From Pseudohongiella acticola (GTDB lineage Bacteria; Pseudomonadota; Gammaproteobacteria; Pseudomonadales; Pseudohongiellaceae), in the NCBI RefSeq assembly GCF_001758195.1, contig NZ_MASR01000001.1, positions 1,922,001 through 1,986,000 on the forward strand: a DNA stretch of 64,000 bases, read 5' to 3'. The position numbers were made by a program, and so were the translations under genes. Under the pieces are notes generated by a model, which saw only the letters and a program-made list of their open reading frames with translations, had not been told where the DNA came from and did not search any database. Positions 9,221 to 17,671 of the stretch are shown piece after piece (the first letter of the stretch is position 1; each line of letters begins with the position of its first letter).

Positions 9221-10114
9221 ATGCGCATTGTTTCATTGCTGCCCAGCGCCACCGAAATTATCAGTGCACTGGGCGCACATCAAGGCAAACATCACGAGTT
9301 GGTCGGCATATCACATAGCTGTGACTATCCACCCGAAATCTGTGAACTTGATGTATTGACCAGCACACGGGTACCCGTGCATGAAAGCCAACTCGTCATT
9401 GACCAGTTTGTACGGCAGGAGCTGGCGGCTGGTCGCGGGCTCTATGCGCTCGATATCGACTTGCTGGAAAAGCTACGCGCCGATGTTATTGTCACGCAGA
9501 CTCTGTGCGATGTGTGCGCAGTTTCATCCGGGGATGTATATCAGGCGGTGTCCGCGCTGCCTGGCGACTGCAACCTGGTTGAGCTGGCGCCTTCCTGTCT
9601 GGAAGATGTCTACAACGACATCATTCGTGTGGGCGATGCAGTGCAGTCCGGAACCGCGGCACGTTATCTGGTAATGCAGTTACGCGGACGCGCGGAAGCT
9701 GTTGCCCGCCAGCAGATCCTGCAGGGCGAACGAGTGCTTTTCCTGGAATGGCTGGACCCACCATTCAGTGGCGGGCACTGGATACCTGATCTTATCGAGC
9801 TGCTCGGCGGCAACAGCTGCCTGGTGGAGTCCGGTCAGCGCTCAGGTACATTAAGCTGGCAGGCGATCTGCGACAGTGACCCGGATATTATCGTTGTGGG
9901 TTGCTGTGGTTATTCACTTGAGGAGTCCGAGGCAGCGCTGCAGTTGCTGTCCAGGCACGAAGCCTGGCTGTCGCTGCGGGCGGTGCGCGAGAACAGGGTG
10001 ATTGTGGGTGACGGGAACGCCCATTTCAGCCGGGCCGGGCCGCGGCTGATTGATGGGCTGGAATTGCTGGCAGCAAAACTGCTGCCAGCAAGTTCAAAGC
10101 TGACTGGCGCCTGA
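9221..10114 (+). CDS. cobalamin-binding protein (BtuF-like)
   Basis: The protein of 297 residues starts MRIVSLLPSATEI, the typical opening of BtuF-like cobalamin-binding proteins (helical-backbone periplasmic binding fold, class III), and continues with GISHSCDYPPE and a C-terminal lobe containing FLEWLDPPFSGGHWIPDL and DPDIIVVGCCGYS. There is no signal peptide, unlike periplasmic BtuF, so it may work in the cytoplasm or reach the periplasm by another route. It is the third gene of the riboswitch-controlled operon, 10 bp behind the membrane protein. No BtuCD permease/ATPase is nearby. The last 21 bp overlap the convergent lipoprotein gene. The start at 9221 was preferred over upstream in-frame codons that lie within the preceding gene. 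Confidence 0.85.
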   Translation: MRIVSLLPSATEIISALGAHQGKHHELVGISHSCDYPPEICELDVLTSTRVPVHESQLVIDQFVRQELAAGRGLYALDIDLLEKLRADVIVTQTLCDVCAVSSGDVYQAVSALPGDCNLVELAPSCLEDVYNDIIRVGDAVQSGTAARYLVMQLRGRAEAVARQQILQGERVLFLEWLDPPFSGGHWIPDLIELLGGNSCLVESGQRSGTLSWQAICDSDPDIIVVGCCGYSLEESEAALQLLSRHEAWLSLRAVRENRVIVGDGNAHFSRAGPRLIDGLELLAAKLLPASSKLTGA

Positions 10115-10369
10115 CGTATTCTCCCGGCAAAACTCATCCCGGGGTTTCAGGGAACCATCGTCACGGTAAAAGCTATCCAGAGCGTTGTAACGCACATAAA
10201 TTTCTCGGCGCGTTGCGCCCGTGCAAATGACGCGATAGCTATCATTGTCATACACCGTGGCGTAAGACGGTGCTTCGGGCCTGTCATCCGATGACGCGCA
10301 CGCGCTCAGCATTATTGCCGCTATCGCTGGGGCGATATATTTCAATCGATAAATCAGTGACTTAATCAT
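10094..10369 (-). CDS. small lipoprotein of unknown function
   Basis: A 91-residue protein with a hydrophobic leader and lipobox LSAC (Cys at about 24), so it is a lipoprotein. The mature part has two Cys residues (VICTGATRREIYVRYN and EFCREN) that could form a disulfide. I do not recognise a family. AAGGAGGACTT precedes the ATG, a very strong ribosome site. It is convergent with the cobalamin-binding gene and overlaps its end by 21 bp, so it is likely expressed independently. Confidence 0.7.
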   Translation of the reverse strand: MIKSLIYRLKYIAPAIAAIMLSACASSDDRPEAPSYATVYDNDSYRVICTGATRREIYVRYNALDSFYRDDGSLKPRDEFCRENTSGASQL

Positions 10370-10421
10370 AAGTCCTCCTTTTCGATGATTGCTCCATACA
10401 CTTCACCTTAACATCTTTGAC

Positions 10422-11213
10422 CTATTTTGTTCCAACCACGGCGAACGCCGCCCCCGTTGGATCCAACCCGACAACGATAAAGTCACCACCGGGCACCTCT
10501 TGCGGCGGCATTAGCACCTGACCACCGTTTTCAGTGATCGTGGTCACCACGGCCTCTATTGACGCTACGCGGAAGTAAAACTGCCAACAGGCCACTGGTT
10601 GCTGCTCGGGTTTGTGCATCATCGCGCCAATCACGCCACCGTGACGAATGAAATCGTAGGTGCCCATCGGTCCCATGTCCATTTCGCCGTCTTTAGACCA
10701 GCCGAAGTGCTTGCTGTAGAACTCCCAGGCGGCTGTCTGATCGGTTGTGTACAATTCGTTCCAGGCACAATGGCCGATTCGGGGTTTATCTGCAGCGAAC
10801 GCCAGGCTGTGACCGCCGCTGGTATCCTGCATGATATAGAAGATCACCCCTTGCGGGTCATGGATCATGGCAAACCGCCCGATACCTGGAATATCGGTTG
10901 GCGGAATATGTTCGCCGCCGCCATCAGCCTTGACAGCTGCCACCGTGGCATCGGCATTGTCGACCCCGATATAGCCCATCCAGGCAGGCTGGGCGCCCGC
11001 CTCCAGCATGTCAGGAGTGAGTTCCATAACACCTGCTATTTCATGGCTCTCACCGGTGTCTGCGTCCTTTGCTGTAGCCAGCCAGTAGCTGAAACCGTCC
11101 ATCGCATTATCGGTATATGTCCAACCCAATATTTTGCTATAGAATTCTCTGGCCTTAGCTGAATCAGTGGTCAGCAACTCGTACCAGACAAAATCACCCT
11201 CTTTGTTACTCAT
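10422..11213 (-). CDS. tandem VOC (glyoxalase/bleomycin-resistance fold) protein
   Basis: The protein of 263 residues holds two vicinal-oxygen-chelate repeats: the first begins FVWYELLTTDSAKAREFYSK and the second (about residue 140) WNELYTTDQTAAWEFYSK. Each has the beta-alpha-beta-beta-beta arrangement used by glyoxalases, dioxygenases and thiol transferases. Substrate is unknown. Two adjacent ATG codons (11216 and 11213) are possible; the second has the better spacing from AGGAG. It lies 37 bp downstream of the DUF1428 gene and is probably transcribed with it from the promoter at 11652-11678, which matches the one in front of the DGPF operon at 58471. Confidence 0.88.
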   Translation of the reverse strand: MSNKEGDFVWYELLTTDSAKAREFYSKILGWTYTDNAMDGFSYWLATAKDADTGESHEIAGVMELTPDMLEAGAQPAWMGYIGVDNADATVAAVKADGGGEHIPPTDIPGIGRFAMIHDPQGVIFYIMQDTSGGHSLAFAADKPRIGHCAWNELYTTDQTAAWEFYSKHFGWSKDGEMDMGPMGTYDFIRHGGVIGAMMHKPEQQPVACWQFYFRVASIEAVVTTITENGGQVLMPPQEVPGGDFIVVGLDPTGAAFAVVGTK

Positions 11214-11250
11214 CATTTTTCTCCTTGATGAACGTGACGTTTTACTCCGC

Positions 11251-11616
11251 CTACAGTTCCACAACGGGCATGAAGCCACCATATATCATGCGTTTGCCGT
11301 CAAACGGCATCGGATTGGTGTTGGGGTCCATTCTGGGATCACTGCTCATGATTTCATGCAGCTTTTCCATCGCAGCGTCGCGGGTCGCCTTGTCTGGCCA
11401 TTCAATAAATGAAAACACGACTGCTTCCTCTTCAGTCGCCTTCACGGCACTGTAAAAATCCGTGACCTTGCCTTTAGGCACGTCATCCTGCCAGCATTCC
11501 AGTACGCGAACCGCGCCACACTCCATGAATATCGGGTCTGCCAGCCTGGCGTGGTCGATAAATGCCTGTTTGTTAGCTTTGGGTACCGCGAGCACAAATC
11601 CGTCAATATAAGACAT
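11251..11616 (-). CDS. DUF1428 family protein
   Basis: This 121-residue protein matches the DUF1428 family (MSYIDGFVLAVP, then FSFIEWPDKATRDAAM and FDGKRMIYGGF). Members have a dimeric alpha/beta-barrel (ferredoxin-like) fold related to YCII and ABM proteins; the function is unknown. It starts an operon with the tandem VOC gene. AGGAGA lies before the ATG. The promoter 36 bp upstream carries TGTCGA-N17-CGAC, the same pattern as in front of the sigma-factor-linked DGPF genes, so it may belong to the ECF42 regulon. Confidence 0.9.
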   Translation of the reverse strand: MSYIDGFVLAVPKANKQAFIDHARLADPIFMECGAVRVLECWQDDVPKGKVTDFYSAVKATEEEAVVFSFIEWPDKATRDAAMEKLHEIMSSDPRMDPNTNPMPFDGKRMIYGGFMPVVEL

Positions 11617-11651
11617 AGCATTCTCCTGTTAGTTGCATTCAGTACTCATTG

Positions 11652-11678
11652 GTCGCTTGAGTAGAGCGCAAATCGACA
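11652..11678 (-). promoter_or_regulatory. putative ECF42-type promoter of the DUF1428/VOC operon
   Basis: On the minus strand TGTCGA (11678-11673) is followed after exactly 17 bp by CGAC (11655-11652). The pair lies 36 bp upstream of the DUF1428 start. The identical arrangement occurs at 58543-58517 next to the ECF sigma gene. From memory, ECF42 promoters described in Streptomyces have TGTCGA at -35 and CGA/TC at -10; that should be checked. No sigma-70 type promoter is obvious in this 144-bp gap. The sequence is seen; recognition by the sigma factor at 58551-59852 is inferred. Confidence 0.55.
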
Positions 11679-11760
11679 GGCAATAGCAAATTATCGTCTT
11701 GGGGACACGGGGGCTTGAAGGGAAAGGCTTAGTGCGCTGCGTGTCTGACAACGGCGGTGA

Positions 11761-12945
11761 TCAGGATTTAGCCACCGCCGTGCTGCCATGACTCACCAAA
11801 GCGCCAATAAACATCAGCATGGCGCTGACTGCAAAGGTCAGCCGAAAGTCCTGTTGCCAGTCGATCAACAGTCCGGCCAGGGCCGGGCCGACCAGTTGTC
11901 CCAGCGCAAAGAACACAGTGACAAAACTGACTGCCATGGCAGCATGTTGTGGTTTTACGGTGCTGGTCGCGGCCGCCAGTACCGACGTGAACAGACCGGT
12001 CACCGACAGCCCGACCAGGACAAAATGCACCGTGAACGCCCAGGTCTGCGGCCAGATTACCGGCAGTAAGGTGGCAACAATGGCGACGGTCATACAAAAC
12101 GTCAGCGCACGGCCGTGGCCTACCTTATCGGCCAGCCAGCCCCAGACCGGCCCGGAGAATATCGAGACAAAGCCCATCACAGCAACCAGCCGACCGGCGA
12201 TGGGCGCGGCCACGCCTGCGTCCAGGGCAAAACTGTACATGAACAGCACCTGCACGATATAGGTCAGGCCGACCACACCGTAGATAAGTGCCATACGCAC
12301 GACATGCGGGTTGCGGTAAGCGATCGCCAGACCCTGGCGCATGGAAATCGTTTCTTCGTGCTGCGGCGGATCGCGCAGAAAAATGCTCACCAGCACTATG
12401 GCAAGTACCGCGATACCGGCAAAGCTGGCCCAGATCAGTCGCCAGGATGCTTCGTCACCCGACTGGGTGATGATCGGCACCAGGGCACCTGCCAGCAGTA
12501 TACCAATGCCCACGCCGCTACCGGCAAAGCCGATGACCATGCCACGACGTTCCGGATACCAGGCTCCGAGCAGAGAGACCAGTGGAGTAAAGGTAAACGC
12601 AGTGCCAAACCCCATCAGCGTCATGCAAAGCATTAACAGGGGGTAAGCAGAGAACAGACTGAGACCGGCATAACCAATGGCCCCAAGCGATAGCCCCAGC
12701 AGTATTGAACGCTTGCCACCGTAGCGCCCTGCAAACACGCCGGCATAAAGCAACAAAACCAGATAACCCAACGCCGTCAACGTGCCCAGATTGGCCGCCT
12801 GTGAGTAGCTAAGCGCCAGCGTCTCACGCATGACGGGCAATACCAGCCCGTACGCAAGACGGCCAAAGACCACCGCGACCAACGTGCAAAGCATGCTGAT
12901 GGGGACGAGCACAAAGACAGGAGGCCGGCTGGCGGAGATAGACAT
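11761..12945 (-). CDS. MFS transporter
   Basis: The 394-residue protein has 12 predicted hydrophobic helices and the major facilitator pattern: FGRLAYGLVLPVMRETL in helix 1, AGVFAGRYGGKRSILLG in the loop between helices 2 and 3, and a second-half counterpart GWLADKVGHGRALT. It resembles small drug/sugar or organic-acid MFS carriers (YbfB/MFS_1 type); the substrate cannot be told. It stands alone with no partner, divergent from the pterin dehydratase gene. Confidence 0.88.
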   Translation of the reverse strand: MSISASRPPVFVLVPISMLCTLVAVVFGRLAYGLVLPVMRETLALSYSQAANLGTLTALGYLVLLLYAGVFAGRYGGKRSILLGLSLGAIGYAGLSLFSAYPLLMLCMTLMGFGTAFTFTPLVSLLGAWYPERRGMVIGFAGSGVGIGILLAGALVPIITQSGDEASWRLIWASFAGIAVLAIVLVSIFLRDPPQHEETISMRQGLAIAYRNPHVVRMALIYGVVGLTYIVQVLFMYSFALDAGVAAPIAGRLVAVMGFVSIFSGPVWGWLADKVGHGRALTFCMTVAIVATLLPVIWPQTWAFTVHFVLVGLSVTGLFTSVLAAATSTVKPQHAAMAVSFVTVFFALGQLVGPALAGLLIDWQQDFRLTFAVSAMLMFIGALVSHGSTAVAKS

Positions 12946-13088
12946 AAATCAGGGCTTCTCAAAAAACCGGCGATTGTAGCACAGCTGACGGATCGGACTC
13001 GACGGCGCCAACACCTTACTGGCATTTGACTCGGTGCCGGGGGCTCGCGTTAACATGTATGAACACTTTGAGAAGAAGGAATCTGACC

Positions 13089-13424
13089 ATGAGTGATCTG
13101 ACAACACGAAAATGTAAACCGTGTGCAAAAGATGCCAGCCCGATGGGCGCCGAACAGGTGAAACAATACCTGGCCATGATCGACGCCGGGTGGAAAGTGG
13201 AAAACGAAGGCAAACAGATCAGTCGCACGTTCAAATTCGACAACTATTATCAGACATCAGCCTTTGTGAATGCGGTGGTGTGGATCGCTCACGGTGAAGA
13301 CCACCATCCCGACATCACCTTTGGTTACAACAAGGCCACTGTGGTTTACAGTACGCATGCGATCGGCGGGCTGTCGGAGAACGATTTTATATCGGCCGCC
13401 AAGGTTGATGCACTGACTCAGTGA
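13089..13424 (+). CDS. phhB: 4a-hydroxytetrahydrobiopterin dehydratase (PCD)
   Basis: The protein of 111 residues carries the pterin-4a-carbinolamine dehydratase signature with the His-rich active site EDHHPDITFGYN and the terminal GLSENDFISAAKVD. The enzyme dehydrates 4a-hydroxy-tetrahydropterin formed by aromatic amino-acid hydroxylases so that the cofactor can be recycled. The ATG at 13089 was chosen over an upstream in-frame one because AAGGA lies just before it. No phenylalanine hydroxylase gene is nearby. The gene overlaps the convergent ZIP gene by 7 bp. Confidence 0.93.
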   Translation: MSDLTTRKCKPCAKDASPMGAEQVKQYLAMIDAGWKVENEGKQISRTFKFDNYYQTSAFVNAVVWIAHGEDHHPDITFGYNKATVVYSTHAIGGLSENDFISAAKVDALTQ

Positions 13425-14128
13425 ATCAGCATCGTTCCGATCATTCCCAACAGGAATCCGATGATGGCACCAACTGCTGGAAACCCCTCTCCGGTGGTTC
13501 GTGCGTCGGGGGCAATGTCTTCAAAAATCAGATAAAGAATGCCACCACTACAAAACATCAAAACCATGGCCAACGTCTGCTCATTACCTGATAACCAGGC
13601 AAAACCGACCCACGCCGACATCGGGCCCAGGAAAGGCGTCAATAAAAATATCAACCACAGGTGCTTGCGGGAAATTCCGCTGCTTTGCATTTCCTGATGG
13701 GCTGCAAATCCTTCAGGCAGGTTCTGCAGCGCGATCAATGCGGCCAGCAGATACGCACTGATTGAATTATGCGCGGCAGCAACACCAATCAGGATTGCTT
13801 CGGGCAAAAAATCAAGCGTCATACCCATAAACAACGAGGCAGTATTTTTGGTACGTTCAGCCCAGATACTGAACTGCCAGAACGCAAGCCCTCCGAACGC
13901 AAAGGCCACGGCGGCCGGCAGCACTGACAAACTCTCCATGCCGCGTGGCAATAACACCAGTGAAATGGCAGCCAGCAGCGCGCCGCCACCAAAATACGTC
14001 ACAAAACTGTCCAGCTCACGTTGTGTGCAGAAAGTTGCCCAGGAAGATCTGGAAGAGATCAGCGCGCCCAGGGGTATGGAGAGGCCCGCCAGCAGCGCCA
14101 GTACCAGAGCTATTTCCAGCGATATCAT
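13418..14128 (-). CDS. ZIP-family metal transporter
   Basis: The 236-residue membrane protein has about eight helices and the ZIP signature helix with ALQNLPEGFAAHQEM, where His/Asn/Glu line the metal path. ZIP proteins bring Zn(II), Fe(II) or other divalent ions into the cytoplasm; which one is unknown. An early motif, YFGGGALLAAISLVLLP, is nearly repeated in the partial ZIP gene at the right edge of the window (63791). It overlaps the end of the pterin dehydratase gene by 7 bp. Confidence 0.9.
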   Translation of the reverse strand: MISLEIALVLALLAGLSIPLGALISSRSSWATFCTQRELDSFVTYFGGGALLAAISLVLLPRGMESLSVLPAAVAFAFGGLAFWQFSIWAERTKNTASLFMGMTLDFLPEAILIGVAAAHNSISAYLLAALIALQNLPEGFAAHQEMQSSGISRKHLWLIFLLTPFLGPMSAWVGFAWLSGNEQTLAMVLMFCSGGILYLIFEDIAPDARTTGEGFPAVGAIIGFLLGMIGTMLIH

Positions 14129-14143
14129 CCGTGTGCCACCTCG

Positions 14144-14255
14144 TTACTGTTGCGTGCTCAATTGACCGTAACACTCGACGCGGTTGCGGCCGGCCGCTTT
14201 GGCTGCATACAAAGCCTGATCAGCGTGATCGAATCCGATAAAGCTGTCTATGCGC
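14144..14255 (-). pseudogene. remnant of a diguanylate cyclase (GGDEF C-terminal tail)
   Basis: The minus strand encodes DHADQALYAAKAAGRNRVECY and a short tail ending at a TAA (14146-14144). This is the typical end of a GGDEF domain (ADQALYxAKxxGRNRV). Upstream in the same frame only about 15 unrelated codons are open before a TGA (14284-14282). No GGDEF motif, start codon or ribosome site is present. It is therefore the leftover 3' end of a deleted cyclase gene, just upstream of the ZIP gene on the same strand. Confidence 0.8.
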
Positions 14256-14420
14256 TGAAAAACATGGCTACTACAATAATATCATAATGCCCATTCGCGA
14301 TTTGACAAGCCATTCTATATTTGGCAGCATTTTTACTCACGAAGCTGATCAAAGGGCTTTGTTCATCCCTTCGTCGGCTTCTGACATATTCACACATACA
14401 CTCGAATTAAGGAGCCGACC

Positions 14421-15071
14421 ATGACTAGCATGAAACTACTGGCGTCCTTAGGCGCCGCAATTTTTTCTGTATCCACCGTTGCACAGACACAGTCTCCATA
14501 TCTGCAACCCGACGACACCTGGATCAGTCTCAGTGGCACGGTCGAGTCAGTTCATGAGGACGCATTCCTGCTGGATTACGGACGCGGGTCCGTCACGGTG
14601 GAAATGGACGACGGTGATCGTGACGCAGATGCTTACGCGCTTCTCAAAGGCGACAACGTGGTTGTCAATGGCTTAATTGACGATGATTTTTTCGAAATGA
14701 CTACCATTGAAGCCAGCAGTGTTTATGTGGAATCCATCAGCGCCTATTTCTACGCCAGCGCAATGGATGAAGAGTCCATGCCGATAGTCTATGACCCGAT
14801 TGTTACCGTGCATGGCCCACTTGTAGTGGGCAATACTACGCTGCAGGGTACGATCACCTCGGTCGACCCTGATGCGCAGGAGCTCACACTGAATACCGGC
14901 GCGACAATGCTGACCGTCGAGGTGGACGACCTGGGGTATAACCCGCTGGACAATGAAGGCTATCTGCAGCTGGACCCTCAGGATGTGGTCACCTTGCGCG
15001 GTTCAATATCGCAGGACCTGTTTGACGGTCGTGTGTTTGAGGCCGACGATATTATCAGCGTCAATTCATAA
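14421..15071 (+). CDS. exported protein with two OB-like repeats
   Basis: The 216-residue protein has an N-terminal signal peptide (cleavage near VAQTQS) and two similar halves: ISLSGTVESVHEDAFLLDYG... with VEMDDGD and KGDNVVVNG, and LQGTITSVDPDAQELTLNTG with VEVDDLGY and DVVTLRGS. This is the pattern of small beta-barrel (OB-like, YgiW/DUF5666-type) periplasmic domains. The mature chain is very acidic. The function is unknown. AAGGAG precedes the ATG and a strong terminator follows the stop codon, so it is a single-gene unit. Confidence 0.75.
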   Translation: MTSMKLLASLGAAIFSVSTVAQTQSPYLQPDDTWISLSGTVESVHEDAFLLDYGRGSVTVEMDDGDRDADAYALLKGDNVVVNGLIDDDFFEMTTIEASSVYVESISAYFYASAMDEESMPIVYDPIVTVHGPLVVGNTTLQGTITSVDPDAQELTLNTGATMLTVEVDDLGYNPLDNEGYLQLDPQDVVTLRGSISQDLFDGRVFEADDIISVNS

Positions 15072-15085
15072 TTCTGAGCGAGGTC

Positions 15086-15114
15086 AACCCGGTGCTTTAT
15101 CTGCACCGGGTTTT
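15086..15114 (+). terminator. rho-independent terminator
   Basis: A perfect 10-bp inverted repeat AACCCGGTGC / GCACCGGGTT with a 7-nt loop is followed by TT. It lies 15 bp after the stop of the OB-like protein gene. Being near-symmetrical it may also help to end the convergent ABC permease transcript, whose stop is at 15167. Confidence 0.8.
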
Positions 15115-15166
15115 GGCTCGGGGGCTTGCTGAGTTTCGCTTTTTGGTGCGGCGTCGCAAAGTCAGA

Positions 15167-17620
15167 TTACTCCGAACGCAGCGACTTGACCGGATCTGAG
15201 GTCGCCGTTCTGAAGCACTGCGCCGCCACCGTCAGGATGGACAGTATGATGGTACCGGCAATAACCAGCACAAAAACCCAGAGGCTCAAATTCGCTGGTG
15301 CCGAGAACTGTTGGAAGTAGTAGGAGGTTGCCAGATACGCCAGACCACTGGCCAGCACACAGGCAAGCAAAACTGGCTTGATGAAATCGAGCGTCAGCAG
15401 TTCAACAATCGAGCGCGCCGACGCACCCAGCACTTTGCGTACACCAATTTCCTTGGTGCGGCGTTCGGTTGAATAGAAGGCTAAGGCGTATAAACCCAGT
15501 GCCGCAATCACAATCGTTATAAATGCAGCAAACTGGGCCGCGCGATTGATGCTGTTGGTCTCCTCATAAATCTGCTGATTGAACGTCTGCTCATAGAACT
15601 CACGATTGATGGGCGCGTCGGGACGGTGTCTGGCCCAGACCGTGTCGATGTGATTTAGCGCGCTGGTGCGCTGTAAAGGGTCAATTCTCACCAGCAAAGC
15701 ATTCATTGGCTGGCGAGTAGCACGCAGAATCGCGGTCGACCGCATGGTGTCTTCCATGCCGCCGGACAGCCTGAAGTCGTTGACAACACCCACCACCCGG
15801 AAATTCAGATCGTTAATGATCAACACTTCGTCGATGGCCTCGTCAACACTGCCGAGACCAAATTTTTCCACCGCTGCCGGTGTGATCAGAATCCCGAAAG
15901 TCTGTTCACTGTCAGGCTGGCCATTGGGCATGTAGTCTGCAGGGAAGTCCTGTGAAAAGTTGCGCCCTGCCAGGATCTGTAGTTGCAGAGCATCAACGTA
16001 ATTCTCGTCCACGCCTAGATGACTGACCGCTTGCGCCTGCTCAATGGGCTGGCTGGAGTGCCGCCAGGGATTAAACCCACCATTATTGGGTGGTGCACTC
16101 TGGGCCTTGCCCAAGGTAGTGATACCCGGATGCTGTCGCAATTCGTCAACCAGGGCATCGTAATTGAACTGCTCGGGATTTCTCGGGTTGTACATGGCGT
16201 CGATCACCACCAGATTACTACGGTTGAACCCAATATCAATTTCATTCAGGTATCGCACCTGCACGCTAATGCCGATGGCAAGAATGACCAGTATCACGGC
16301 AAAGGTGAACTGAATCACCGTCAGCCCTGAACGCACCAGTCGACTGGATCTGCCGCCGTCCCGTTTGCCGCTGATCGCATCTGTTGGCGCGAACCGGGAC
16401 ATGCGCAACGCTGGTACCAGGCCTGACAGAAAGCCGGTCACTAATACGAACAGCGTAATGATAAATGCCTGCGAAGAGCCAAACATGCTTGAGAAAGTGA
16501 AGGCCGTGCCAGTCAGCGCGTTATAGGGACCGATGGCAAGATAGATGACCGGTAATGCGACTACCAGCGCCAGCAGGGTCAACAGCATGGACTCCACCAG
16601 AAATTGCGTCAGCAGATCGTTTCGGGTTGCTCCCAGGGTTTTACGCACGCCGGTCTCTTTGCCCCGCTGCTGCATTTGCGCCAGCGACAGGTTGGCAAAG
16701 TTGATACAGGAGCTCAACAGGATCAGTGCGGCAAAGGTGACCAGACCGCCTAGCACCAGTGTGCGACTATAGTCGGCAACCGCGAAGCCCTGGCGCGGCG
16801 ACAATTGCAGATCGGCCAGTGGTTCAAGGTCCAGCGTGATATCAATACGTTGTACAAAGTCGCGCTGCGTATCGGGGACATTGCGTTCAACAAAGTTTTC
16901 GAAGTCGGCACGTATGGCCTCAACTGAAGCGGGATCCGGTATGACTACATACGCCATGGTGCCACCAAAGCCAGCCCAGGCCGTGCTGTTCATAAAGTTT
17001 TCCCCGGCAATCTGTTGACCGGTCGGACTGCCGATCATGATTTCGATATCGATATGGGTATTAGGGGGCAGGTCTCTTATCACGCCTGTCACCCGCAGAT
17101 CAGCCAGATTGTCGATAGTCAACACTTTGCCCATGGGGTCTTCCGGGCCAAAGTACTTGCGTGCAGTGCTTTGCGTCAGAACAACCGTATTAGGTTCGAC
17201 CAGTGCTGTCTCTGAATCGCCCTGAATAAAATCGAACGTGAAAATCTTCAGGAACTCAGGCGTTACCCACCAGTACTCGTTGGTTGCCGACACATCGCCG
17301 TAGACAAACAGGCCGCTGCCCTGATTTATCTTCGCCGCCTCTTCTATCTGGCCGTAATCCTGAAGCAAGGGATTGAATATGCCCTCGGCGATTAAACTGG
17401 CATCAATGCGCTGGCCTGAGGTCGAAGTCAGGCTGGTCACCACCCGATAGATATTCTCGTGGTTGTCGAAATGTTTGTCATAACTGTTGGTGTACTGCAC
17501 ATGCATCAACACCAGTATGCTGCAGATCAGCCCCAGGCTGAGGCTGAGTACCTTGATGGCAGTAAAACCAGGTTGCTTGCGAAGATTACGTAAGGCAACG
17601 ATCAAATAATTCAGGAACAC
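15167..17620 (-). CDS. MacB/FtsX-type ABC transporter permease (fused two-half form)
   Basis: This 817-residue protein repeats the MacB permease plan twice: a first helix (about 21-41), a large periplasmic MacB_PCD domain, then three FtsX helices (ending near residue 410), followed by a second copy with helix at about 435 and FtsX helices from about 690 to the end. The cytoplasmic motifs after the FtsX helices are TGVRKTLGAT and EIGVRKVLGASARS. Such proteins use ATP hydrolysis in the cytoplasm to drive mechanotransmission across the membrane for export of peptides or toxins. It is the last gene of the operon with an ATPase and an adaptor protein. Confidence 0.92.
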   Translation of the reverse strand: MFLNYLIVALRNLRKQPGFTAIKVLSLSLGLICSILVLMHVQYTNSYDKHFDNHENIYRVVTSLTSTSGQRIDASLIAEGIFNPLLQDYGQIEEAAKINQGSGLFVYGDVSATNEYWWVTPEFLKIFTFDFIQGDSETALVEPNTVVLTQSTARKYFGPEDPMGKVLTIDNLADLRVTGVIRDLPPNTHIDIEIMIGSPTGQQIAGENFMNSTAWAGFGGTMAYVVIPDPASVEAIRADFENFVERNVPDTQRDFVQRIDITLDLEPLADLQLSPRQGFAVADYSRTLVLGGLVTFAALILLSSCINFANLSLAQMQQRGKETGVRKTLGATRNDLLTQFLVESMLLTLLALVVALPVIYLAIGPYNALTGTAFTFSSMFGSSQAFIITLFVLVTGFLSGLVPALRMSRFAPTDAISGKRDGGRSSRLVRSGLTVIQFTFAVILVILAIGISVQVRYLNEIDIGFNRSNLVVIDAMYNPRNPEQFNYDALVDELRQHPGITTLGKAQSAPPNNGGFNPWRHSSQPIEQAQAVSHLGVDENYVDALQLQILAGRNFSQDFPADYMPNGQPDSEQTFGILITPAAVEKFGLGSVDEAIDEVLIINDLNFRVVGVVNDFRLSGGMEDTMRSTAILRATRQPMNALLVRIDPLQRTSALNHIDTVWARHRPDAPINREFYEQTFNQQIYEETNSINRAAQFAAFITIVIAALGLYALAFYSTERRTKEIGVRKVLGASARSIVELLTLDFIKPVLLACVLASGLAYLATSYYFQQFSAPANLSLWVFVLVIAGTIILSILTVAAQCFRTATSDPVKSLRSE

Positions 17621-17671
17621 GGTGGATACCCCCGCTGGGAGAATGGGATCAACTGTTTACAGAGCTGCGTC

